Assembly (NCBI GenBank): GCA_003640385.1
Contig: RCAB01000262.1
Location: forward strand, 24,666-88,665
DNA: 64,000 bases
Origin: Setaria digitata
Taxonomy: Eukaryota; Nematoda; Chromadorea; Rhabditida; Setariidae
Direction: 5' to 3'
How positions within the stretch are numbered: the first letter of the stretch is position 1; each line of letters opens with the position of its first letter. The translations under genes and the position numbers were made by a program. The notes under the pieces were generated by a model. That model was not told the DNA's origin. It saw only the letters and a list, made by a program, of their open reading frames with translations, and did no database searches. Positions 15,247 through 26,800 of the stretch are shown in pieces.

Positions 15247-16222
15247 GGATAAATAAAATGCCAAAATTTATCGTAATAGCAGACAAATTTATCTTCTTGC
15301 ATGAGTTTGCGAAAAAAAAAAAAAAAAAAAAGAAAAAGAAAAGAGTCTTAAAAGATTGCTGTTTCATTTCTACAGTTGTTATCCCAACTTTCATTGTTAT
15401 GATAATTATCACTTTCACTTTTGATTTATCCTATCGCGTCTATGGTTATTTTCTTATATTAATTTTGTTTGAACAATTAATGCGCCCAAATAATCCTGAT
15501 ATTTTTAACAAATATAATTTTTTTTTTAACAAAAATTCTCATGACACAGCTTAAAATATTACTAGTTTTGCTTAATTAGCTAATTATAATAGTTCTTTAA
15601 TTTATATAAATTGCTGCCTTTACCTTTTTATCACCTTCGTTTTCCATCGTTTTTTTTCTCCGATTGCGTTCGTTTTTGCTAATTTTTTCCAAATAATATG
15701 ATTTAGGCAAAAAAAAAGGAAACTATAATTAATTATTTTAAGGTATGCGGAATTTCATACCGGCAAAGAGAGATCGTTAAGAGATCGCTAAAATGATATG
15801 ACCTGAATTTCATTAAATTGATCTTATCATAAATGATGCATCAGCGGCCGGCCATTTATATTTGCTGTAATAGTATAAATCAAATTCTGCATTGAAATGA
15901 AGTTTTATATTTATTTTAACAACAAAATTTTACTCTATGATAACCTACCAATGATTATTCTCTATTCTACGTGATCATTTTACATATTGTCCTACTTTTT
16001 CGCAACTTAATGATTTAAGAAAATTTTAATATTACTCTTGTTATCATTTTTTGATTATCACTCTTCTACTCAAAGTATTTAAATAAAGTCACTATTTTAT
16101 GAATATATATGAATATGATCTATTTTAACATATAATTTTTATAATTTCAGTGAAATTTTCTCATCTTATCAATGATCTAAATCACATCAGCAATTGCATC
16201 ATCATTCTAAAATTCCATTTAT

Positions 16223-16249
16223 GGAATCTAACAGCTGAAGTTAGATTCC
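16223..16249. other. perfect 10-bp hairpin
   Basis: GGAATCTAAC (16223-16232) and GTTAGATTCC (16240-16249) are exact reverse complements around the 7-base loop agctgaa. Flanking GCATCA and TGATGC can also pair after unpaired bases, giving an uneven stem of about 65 bases. No transcript evidence is available. Confidence 0.6.
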
Positions 16250-17423
16250 TCCATGTGATGCATTTTTTTTTTTACTAAGCATCTTTCTCAAACTACTTTT
16301 AAATTAACTTAAAAAATATTTTAAATAACATTAAATTGTAAATTTCGTCTTTATATTTCTATTCATATTTCATTAGCCTAATTGCAAAACAGTTTCCATG
16401 AAACCAGAACAAAAAGAAAGAAGAAACTAGACCAATTAATATTGAAAATTATCAAAGTTTATTTATCACCCATCAATGCCATTTATGCTTTTCTTGTTCC
16501 TGTAACCAAAAGAATTACACTGTGTTTATTAATTCATACTAATTTCAAAAGTCTAATCGTCTTTTTATTTTTTTGTCTTTTAAATGAATCACCAAAAATT
16601 TTCACGTTTCATTTCAAAACAATTCAAAGTTAGTATTAAAAAAAATTTTGTTCTTATTTTTAAACATTTATCGAATTCTTGTGCTCTTCTAAGTGAAAAG
16701 GAAAAATAAATCCGATAAATGCATATGTTTTCTAGCATTTTTCTTCCTCCATATATTGTTTCACTTTGAAGTGTAAAGGAACATATGGTGCAAATAGAGT
16801 TGGAGGAAATTTCAGTTGAGAAAAACTCCTGGTAATTTACAATTTCATCATTTGTAAATACCAAGTAAAAGATCGGTTTTTTTTCATCACTGAAATATCT
16901 GTTATCAGTCATGTATCAGTAATCTTGCAAACAGAGCAAATTAAACATATTTAATCTTTTATTTTATAGAAAAATCTTCCATTCACCTCCTTTTTCTCTC
17001 TTTCTCTCCTTCTTCTTCAATTTTTCCTTATTAATTAAAAAGCTAATTTGAACATATACGCAATAACTGTTTGTTAACTGAAATTGAATGGATTGAAAAC
17101 AAAAGTGAAACAATTAAGAATAAAATGAGAAATATATAATGAAAATTTTGGAATAATCTATACCATTTGTAAATAATTATTTATTTAGCACAACAACTAA
17201 GAGAAAAAAATAAACATTTCTATTTGTCTCTAAAAGTAAAAAATAAATAATGATAATCCTTCACTGAAGAGAATTTATTAACTAGAAATAAGAAACAAAT
17301 AAATTAAACAATATATAATTCGTACTGATGTCGCAAAAGAATGTTTTTATTTTCTAGGCTAATTGCAGCAATTGCAAGCGATATTTCAATGTTGTATCAT
17401 TCCAAATAATCAAATTTTCTTAN

Positions 17424-17572
17424 TTATATATATATATATATAATGTATATATATATATATATAATGAATATATCATAAAGGCTTTAATGGGACAAAAATT
17501 TAGTTAANATATATAATGTATATATATAATGAATATATCATAAAGGCTTTAATGGGACAAAAATTTAGTTAA
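17424..17572. repeat. TA repeat and duplicated contig ends around an N
   Basis: The 46 bases at 17462-17507 (taatgaatatatc...tagttaa) recur exactly at 17527-17572, on either side of a single N at 17508. Another N is at 17423 in a TA tract. This is best explained as unmerged overlapping contig ends. Confidence 0.85.
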
Positions 17573-18566
17573 TTTTTTGAGAATTTATCATTAATAACAT
17601 GCATACAAAAATAATTTTGCTTATTTGTTTGTTCTTTCTTTTAATCCATAAATTTTTTTTGCAATGCAGAAATAGTTATTATTCAAACTTATTTAAATTT
17701 AAATTACTAGTTTAGAAGAAATGAATATGGCAAAGGAGGGAGAAATTTAGACATAATGTATAGCTTCTGTGGTAAATGATAACTGACAGTTGTCAATGGT
17801 TGATAAGATTGAACTTCTGGCTAGTGTAATTAAATTTCCAATGAAACCATTTTAATAAGCTGATCATTTGTATCGATAGCTTGCAAATTCTTACAGCTAA
17901 TGAAAGTGGCGTTAATTACTGCTTTCTATTATAATATCTCTCATTACATTTCTACACCGATTTAAATTTCGAAAATTAACAGCTTATAGTGCGATACAAT
18001 GTTGTTATCATAAGTCATTTTTTTCCGTTCTATGGTGATTTGCAAAAGATAAGTTACAATTCAGCAGTAATTAGCAAATGGTAATATTTAGTTAATGATT
18101 TTTCACTAATGATATTAAAGTGTTTGCATGTTTTATTTTTATTGAAAATTATGATTTAATAATTTAAATGAAAATCATAGCACGAATGCCAAACATAGTT
18201 TCGTCATTTCGTCAACATATGATGACCTCAGTTCATTATCATTATTATCATCACTGTTGATTTGTTCAATTAAATTTAGTAAAATTTCTCAAATTTTAGT
18301 TAAAAACGTAGTTCATATCAGCTTACTTGATTTTAGCAGTCGTTATTTTTTTCATCGCTAGAATTTTTCTCGTAAAATCTTCCCTTTCTACAATTTGCAC
18401 AATTCATTATGAAGTTAGCGGGATGATTTAAAGGTTGATCGGTTTTTTCTTTGAAAAAAGAAAAGTTTTGTTGAAATGAATTTTAATTGAACCTACATTA
18501 GAAGTATGAATTTTTTCCATTTACAAATGACAACAAAATGAACGCAAAAATTTTCGTTATTTTATC

Positions 18567-18760
18567 AACCAATTATTCAAATCNGACTTTTTTTCAAATC
18601 AAATCTTCAAATTCAAATTCAAAATCAAATTCAAATCAAATCAAATTTTCAAGATTCAAATCTTTTCCTCATTAATACCCAACCACTTACCTATTAATTG
18701 TCTTGTTNAACCAATTATTCAAATCTTTTCCTCATTAATACCCAACCACTTACCTATTAA
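18567..18760. repeat. duplicated contig ends and CAAAT-rich tract
   Basis: The motif accaattattcaaatc occurs before the N at 18584 and again after the N at 18708. About 50 bases ending tattaattgtcttgtt occur on both sides of the second N. Between them is a CAAAT/TTCAAA-rich low-complexity stretch (18594-18664). This is probably a scaffolding artefact rather than a biological repeat. Confidence 0.8.
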
Positions 18761-21197
18761 TTGTCTTGTTTACCTTTTCATTAGCATGAATTACCAAATA
18801 ATTATACGCACTTTATTATTTTCTTTGTCGTTATTTCGTTTTCTTCGCATAGCAACTGCACCTTTATTTCGATACTAATCGTTTGCCATACTTTCTTCCA
18901 ATTAATTAATTTATTCATTTTTCCGTCACATTGTTTTCAATTTCTGTTTCTGTCTTGCATTAGAAGAAAAAAATTTTTGCACAAATAAGCAAATGTAATA
19001 AAAGTGGAATGCTACACTTTATTTCTTAAATAATTTCTCATTAAAATAATTAATTTCAATTTTTGTATAATGAGATGTTCTATTACAGCATTTTCCATGC
19101 TGAATTCCTTCTTTTTTTTTTTTTTTTCGAATTAAACAGTACATTGCTACGTAAGGAAAGAATTTTTCTTCGGTATACTATTTTTTTTTTTCAAATTTCT
19201 GAATTTCAAATAAACAATATTTTCATAAACAAAGTAAGATTTATTCGTTTTTCCTCTCCCTCCTTTACTTTTCTTCCGCTTATTGTACTAACTGCTTTTT
19301 GAACTAAGTTAGATCCTTTACTGAATAACAAGGAATATATTAGCCAGATTGTTTTACCGGATAATCAAATTAGAGCTTATCGATATTTTCCGTTATGGAA
19401 TTAAAATCCAAATAAGAAATGAAATCAAGCAAATATGGTAATATAAAAAAAGACCTCGCCAAAATGCATTCCAGTCGATTGTAATTTCATTTTAAAATTT
19501 GGAAGAGAAAAAATGAAGGAAAACAATGACAATTTATATTTGTTTATTTTCGAAATCATAAATCATTTGTTCGTTATTTTATTAGCAGGTGGTTTACTAT
19601 TAATTTTGAAACTTATTTACTCATTGTCATTACTAAAAATTTATTTTTGGCAAATCATTTCCACGATCAATTAGCAAAGAGATCGTTTGCTTAGACTAAT
19701 TTTCTCAATCGATTTCTTGTCTTAAAGCAGTTTAGTATGCAAGACTTTTTTTCAATAGCCAAATGGTTACTTTCAGTTGCTAAAATTTTTCTTCTCCAAT
19801 CAATATTTCTTCAATAAAAGCACTTTTAAATTTAAAAAACTTTGCAACTGATAAAGTATATTATCAGTTGTGATTACTTTTCCAAAAAAAAAAGAAGAAA
19901 AATTACACTTTTAAATCGTGTCACGTCTTCTTTTTCTTCCATTCCTTCCTTTTTATTCATGCAATTTGCACTTCAAAAGTTTGTCCAATTAATTTGACTG
20001 AAATTGTTCATTTCACAAAATTTCTCTTGAACTTATAATTGTTGTAAATATCATTAAGAAAAATTGATCCCACTTGATGCACATTGAAAGGCTTTATAAT
20101 TTTTTTTTTTTCCTCGATATATCAAATAAATTGAATGAAGCGGAATTGAACTGTTAATATTTTGCAAGAAAATTTCCTCCTCACTATAACCGAAAATGGA
20201 AATAGAACTTTTAAAAATAGAGAAATATATTTTAAACTGCGATGAAATGTTGGGGCAACGTAAGGCTATACGAAACGATATTAAAAAGAAAATCCAGTTA
20301 GCGAAAAAAAAGAAATGTAAAATTTGATATGTGAGAAATCAAATTATTTCTAAATTAAATCTCATTTATTTTTGCTCATCTTCTATCTTTAATTTGATTC
20401 CTGTCTTTAAACAAGATAAAATTCATTCTAGATGTTCAAACAAAAAAAAGTTTGACAATTTCAAGAATTGGTTAATTTCGCAGTTTTTATCTTTTCATTA
20501 TTTTAAATAAACAAATCGCTATTTTTTGAGATTAAGTGGTTTTCCCCTGCCTATAAAATAGTTGTTTAAATAAGCTTCCTGATGAAATTTAATTATTTCA
20601 ATTGATATTCTATTCTACGGTATACTGGATCGAATATTCCGCAGTATTTCAATCATTATTATTATTTTTTTATCAAAAAAAGTAATTTGCAATCGCTAAC
20701 TTCTGTTTTTTTTCATGCCAAAAATTTATTTTCCTATATCATATAGTTATTATATTCCGACAATAGTATAATTATATTATATCAAATATACATTCTTTCA
20801 AATATCATTTGTAAATTTTTTGCCACAAAATATTCTCATTATGGTATAAAAAGCAAATTCTTCTTATATAAATCCAAAAAGATAATTTTTTTAAAAATAT
20901 TCAAAAACAGAAAATTTTATTTCTCCTATCAATGATTTCATTTCATAACTCTTTTTTGTTTTTTTTTTTTACCAATCTGGCTGGTGTCATAATCACATAA
21001 TTATATTTTTAAAACTCTCTAATAATTCTTTTTTTTCTTTGATCAGATAATATCCATTTCATAGTAATAAAAGAACAAATAATACTTAGCACTATCATTT
21101 TCAATATACTTTCGTTCTTTCTCTCTTTCTCTTCGTCTTTTTTTTTTTTGTTTTAAACTACTTTCTGCTTAAAATAAAACAAGCTAGTCACTTTTAC

Positions 21198-21277
21198 ATA
21201 TATATATATATATATATATATAGTGTTTGTCTAGCAGTCTCGAGTACGTATGTGCATACGTGTGTGTGTGTGTGTGT
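21198..21277. repeat. TA and TG microsatellites
   Basis: (TA)n at 21198-21222 and (TG)n at 21260-21277 are separated by a short mixed sequence containing acgtatgtgcatacgt. Confidence 0.85.
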
Positions 21278-23791
21278 ATTTGATAGAAAAATGAGTGAGA
21301 AAAGAAAAAGCTAACAAATTATTTGTAAAATTTCGACTTCTTGCTAGCATGTTCAAACGTTAAATTTTACAATGCTAATGGGCAAATTTTTAAATTGCAT
21401 TTTAACAAATGCATTAGCATTTAAGCAAAAAGAAAATTTTTAAAATAATCACAAATTCACTTTGCTTTTCACTTCTTCCTCCTCTTCTCCACCACCACCT
21501 CCTCATCATTCATTCAATCATTTGTGCTACTTCCATTACGTCAATTACGTAAACGTATTATTTGAAAATTTAAACTTGCAGTTTTGTATAAGCAACAATC
21601 TATATTGGGTATCCATCATTTATATTAATGCTGATACAACAATAATGAGTAGCTATTTGTCACCACTGCCATTATATCTTTTCCCAGGGTAAGTTCAGTT
21701 TTTTTCTTTTTTTTTTTCCGCGTATTCTTCCCTAAATTTATAAATTTGTTTGATTTAAATAGTATTCATCTTTTGTCCTTTTCCATTGTGTTTTTAATTT
21801 ATTTAATTTAAAATAAGGATATTCCCTCTTGTTTTTTCCTTTTTTTTTTTTTTGACTTCCAACTTTTATTAAATTATAATTTGAAAAATTTCCATCTCTT
21901 TCTTCTTTTGTTTGCATAATTTTTATTTTATAATATGTATAAAAAAAGGTTGAAAAAAACAAAAAGCGTTTTGAATGCTTTTTTATTGTCATGCATATTT
22001 TGCATATATATTCCTTCTCTATCTTTGTTTTCAAATTTCGTTTTATTTTCATTTTTTTCTGAAATTTACTTTAATGTCCGTAATTCACTCATTTGTAACA
22101 GATTTTTTTAGAAATTTTTGCTTGTACTTAAAAAAACGTTCGCATATAAGTATATCTCCTTCTTTTCCTAAGTTATTTTTTTTGTTTTCTTTTAAAAATT
22201 TATTCAACCCTTTGGTTTCCAAACTTTACGAAATTTGCACTGTAATTAAGAGGTTTTTCAAATTTTAATTTTACTTTCAAAAAATACATTTTTACTTTCA
22301 ATGTCTCATTTTTCCTTTAAAAAATGATCCAATTTTTTTCTTTTAAATTTTTTTCTTTTTTTTTTTTTTTAAAAATTTTTTTTTTCTTTTTTTGAATAAA
22401 AAAAATATGCCAAATGATTCTTTCCCCCCAATTATATTTAAATTTGAATTCACGTTGTCAAATATTTATCCTTCCACTTCAATTTCACATTTCTTTTTTC
22501 CTCTCATTTCAATTATTACAGAAAAAGATTCGGTTTCAGCAAATAAAAATTTTTATAAATATAAAATTAAAGTGTATTTGTCGAAAATTCATTACAACGT
22601 ACCTATTTAAAATTCAAAGAAATCCCAGAAATTTAGTATTAGAATAATAATTTCATGAAATGCAACTTAGCAAAACTTGAAGAATTATTATGAATTTCAT
22701 CCTTTTCCAATGAAACTGCTGAAGTAATAAGCGAGTAAATTTGGAAAAAAATTAAGGCATTTTAACTGGCAGGAATAAAAATTCAACAGTCACTCATATT
22801 TGTGACAGATCAACAGTATTTAACAGAAATGTAAGATTGAAAACGGTCTAGCTTAATGATAATCATTGGACACATCGGTCTCTGAACTTAATTCTTTTTC
22901 TTTCAAATCTAATCTTACATTTTAAGTATTCAAATCTGTATGTACCGCATTTTGCAATTTTAGCACAAAAAATATTTATTATTTTAAGCTTTGAATATCA
23001 TCGATGCTACACAATTCTGAAATTCAATTCTTCATTTTTTATATTTAAAATGGAGTTTTTTGTAAATTTATGTGATTTTTTTCTCTTTCTTTTTAAATTT
23101 AAAATTTTTTTTAGAGACCTTTCACTGCGTGTATACTTGCATCATTTGTTCTTGACTAATAAGTAATGGCAGCGATTTCACTTGAAACATATGACCTATG
23201 GGACAGTTTGAAAATTCAAAATAAAAATTAAAAAAGAAAAAACCAGTTTCAAGCCGTAGTTGATTTATTTTAACGAAAAGTTAACCAGCTCGCAGTTTCT
23301 CCCAATTTTGTCCAACAATCCTTTTAATCTTTTCGTTATTTGTTTATTTCTCCTAGCTTCTGCTAAATTAATGAAATTTTAATTGACAGACAATAATTTG
23401 CTCAGTGAACTTTAACTCATTTTCTGGAAAATATCATTTTGGCATGAAATTTTTATTAATGAAAGGGTTGCACACACTATCCGTAGCCTAATCAACGATC
23501 ATTTTCATCAACATTATTTACCATATATTTTGCCCATAATCACATTGCTAACTTTTACACGATCTTTTCTGTTAAATTATCATGATATCATTATCATCCT
23601 AAATGTTATACTATATGCGGAGAAAATTTACATAATTCGCTTACTGCTGGATTTTTGACGCAAGATCTCTAACATCAATATTTACAATTAATTTTTAATT
23701 TCTTAAAATTTTCATAATTTTGATGCGATCAGTTTTACCAGTAGCACACTGCATCTCTCTTTTTCTTTTTTTTCTTTGATTATTATTTCTT

Positions 23792-23854
23792 CAGACACAC
23801 TAGGAAGCGTAGAAGCCGCTCGTACGCTAATATTGAAGACACGTACGCTGGAGA
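23792..23854 (+). promoter_or_regulatory. 3' splice site and 5' leader of zyx-1
   Basis: TTTCTTCAG ends at 23794, and 60 bases lie between it and the zyx-1 ATG at 23855. The zyx-1 frame meets a TGA in this leader, so the leader is non-coding in that frame. The acceptor is either a trans-splice site or joins an upstream non-coding exon. A different frame is open across it (see findings). Confidence 0.6.
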
Positions 23855-26800
23855 ATGGACGCGCCCCCAGCTCCACCTCCTCCTCCACCCCCTATACAGT
23901 CTACCGTATGTTTTACTTCTTTTTCTTCGAAATATTTTATTAAATCTATTGAAAAGCACTGCTAAAATATATTTTTATCCATATGACAAAATATGTGAGA
24001 ATCTCTTTTCTCCTTCACTTAAATTTAAAAAAGAAAATTTGATCCTTGAAGGGTTTGGCCAGATTGTACTGCAACGTTAGCTACTATAAGTTACATTGCC
24101 ATAACTTTAGTACAAATAAACAAAATGAATTGGAAAAGAATAAAAAAACAAATCTAAACTTTCACCATTTACAGATCTCAATTAATTTAATTTGTTTTTT
24201 TTTTTTTTTTTCAGTCGCCGTTTTTATCATCTGGCTGGAGGTCATCAACCGATAGTAACCGACAAGCACATTCTGCCGTACCTAGTTAGTTGCTAAACAC
24301 TTCTTTATCAGGGTAAAATTAATTAAACAAACATGATTATGGCGAAACTATCATTTTTTTTCTTTTTTTTCTTACAATTCCACGGAGAGCTATTACTATA
24401 ACAGTGATCAAAGTAACGTTGTGATATAAGTGTTGCACGAATATTTCAATCGAAATTGAAAGATTTCACTTTTAAGATCTTTTAAAATTTGAATTTCTTA
24501 AATAATAAACTATTTTCACAAAATTTTAGCGTCGCCCAAGCCCACCACTCCCCGGTTGGACGCTAAGACACTACAGGTATTTTTTTTCCTTCGCTTTGAA
24601 ACTCTTATAGTTTATGAAACTCCCAAAAAATTCTATACCTTTCTGAATTTAGATCAATTTAACAATTGGATGGCATAATTTTTCTGTTTGGACTCATTAT
24701 ATCTGGAAAGTGCACAACTAATTACAACTTGTTCGGCTAATTTTGAAAAATTCTATGTTAATGAGAAAAAAAAGGAAAATAAAAAACTTATGAATAATTT
24801 CGAAAAAAAATGCGAAAGAACTATTTTCGGCTTTTATTGTTCAATTTAAATCATTTTTAGACATAAACAATAGGGAAGAAACAAAAAAAACGCAATATAT
24901 CGAAATATTTTTACGAAACTTTCGAGAATTACCATTAAGCTGAAAAAGCTTAGTGATAATTCTCGAAAGAATTATGAAGAATTAAATAACGGTAAAATAT
25001 TACTTTTTCACTTTTTTCCTCTTTTTTATCTTAAAATTTAATGAATTAAAATTTTATAGCACGCAGTCGCTGGCTTACGCAAGACCGAGTACGGTCGATC
25101 GTTACAGGGTGACATCGAGAATCTATCCAATGGACGATTGGACGGAACGGATCAACAATTGTCTGGACGATATCGGTCGAACAGCCCGTTCGATGTCTCG
25201 ATGGGCAGAAATCAAACCCGAGCAGCGGTAATATTATTTGCTGCATTATCAAAAAATTAAATTTTTATGGAAAATTTATTTATTTTCTCTCTTTGATAAT
25301 TTAAACCTACCGAAAATACTTATTAATTGCAAAAAATTGCAGAAATAAAAGAAAAAGCATTCAGCTTCTATTATATTATTTCGTATACACTTAAAAAAAA
25401 ATTTTTTTAATGCAATTATTGTAATGAAAAAAAGAAGCTCTTCGATAAAATTTTATAGTGTGTTATTGTCTACCAATCTTTTGTTGAAAATTCATTTAAA
25501 TTTTAGTTTCATGCTTCGCCCATTGATACCCGTGACCCTGTGCCGGTCAGGAACGTTCATCGACACTCCGATGCGGTTTGTTATTCCTTTTTTCATAAAA
25601 ATATTTAATTATTATTCAGTCGTAAAAATTTATTCATTACTAATCATTGAAAATTTAAAAATTATCCGAAAAATCATTGAACAGGATAGTTATCAACGAT
25701 CCGGATACTCCAGATAATTCCTTAAAATGGTTGAAAAACATCTTGTCTAATTTATTCGTTAATTAAAATCTAAAATCATTCATAATTATTCCAGCATAAT
25801 GCTAAAGTATTAATAAACATCAATCTAAAATACGCATAACATTTCTGATATCATATATTATTATTGTTATTATTAATTCAACACTACTACTAATAATAAA
25901 TCCTCTTAATTATTAAAATATAAAAATAAAATTATCATTATTATTATTATTTATTATCGTTATTTATTATTATTTATTATTATCATTTATTATTATTATT
26001 TATTATTATTATTTATCATTTATTATTGTTATTATTTTGTTCTTGTTCTTGTTATTGTTGTAAATATTAATTGTTAATGTTAATGATTAATTATTATTGT
26101 TATTGCTAATATCAGCAGCATTCCTTATTATTCGAAGTGACAAATAATGAAATGATACTGTTTATATAAGCAATAATTGATATTGATATCAAATGTTGAG
26201 TAGGCAAGAAATAACTTTTGTGATTTGATTTGGTGAAAGCGAAAAGAATCACTTTTAAATGTTTAAACTTCATTTCATAGTGTAACAAAATGAGGGCACA
26301 ATAAAAAAGAATGCAAGGAAGAAAGAATTATTTTTATTCATTATTTTTTTCGTTGTTACCGTTTGTTAAGAGGCCATAAGCTATCCATCTTGCATCTTCT
26401 CATCTGTAAGATTATCTTCGCCCAAAACTTCGAATTGTTGAAGTGGTTCATTTAATTGCAGATTAGAAAGTGCATTATGAAGCCTTCGGTAATCATTTTC
26501 TGAACTTCTTATTTGTCTAATATCTAATACATTATTTCTTTCTTTATTGTGTTTCTAAATTCTTGAATTAACTCTTTGTTTTGTTAATTATAAAATTTTT
26601 AAGTGATTGGTGATTTAAGTAAGAACTTACATGACTATAAAAATTTATTACAATGCGGATTGAGACATGTGACTGGGAGAGAATTGAAGTGAAATAAATA
26701 CGCTAATCACTGGATCAAGCAGAGCTTTGCGATTTATTTCATACTGCTCGAGCAACTGTTCTATATTTATAAATATTTTATAAAATTTTTAAATATAAAT

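Larger units (their letters stand above)
13009..23794. other. long gene-poor region upstream of zyx-1
   Basis: About 10.8 kb with no exon I can support. It holds poly(T)/poly(A) tracts, AAAT repeats (15214-15244), a perfect 10-bp hairpin (16223-16249), TA and TG microsatellites (17424-17464, 21198-21222, 21260-21277), a CAAAT-rich stretch (18594-18664) and two scaffolding artefacts marked by single Ns. A GC-rich dozen bases (agcggccggcca, near 15843) stands out but has no evident function. Distal zyx-1 promoter or 5' non-coding exons may lie here. Confidence 0.55.

Noticed and set aside
21462..21692. Open frame with Ser/Pro runs (SSSSSPPPPPHH)
   Set aside because: Its start is a pyrimidine-rich tract and the rest is unremarkable. 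It has no phase link to zyx-1 exons.
25046..25252. Minus-strand open frame opposite a zyx-1 exon
   Set aside because: It is a shadow of a GC-rich coding exon. It has no splice continuity and runs straight into intron sequence.
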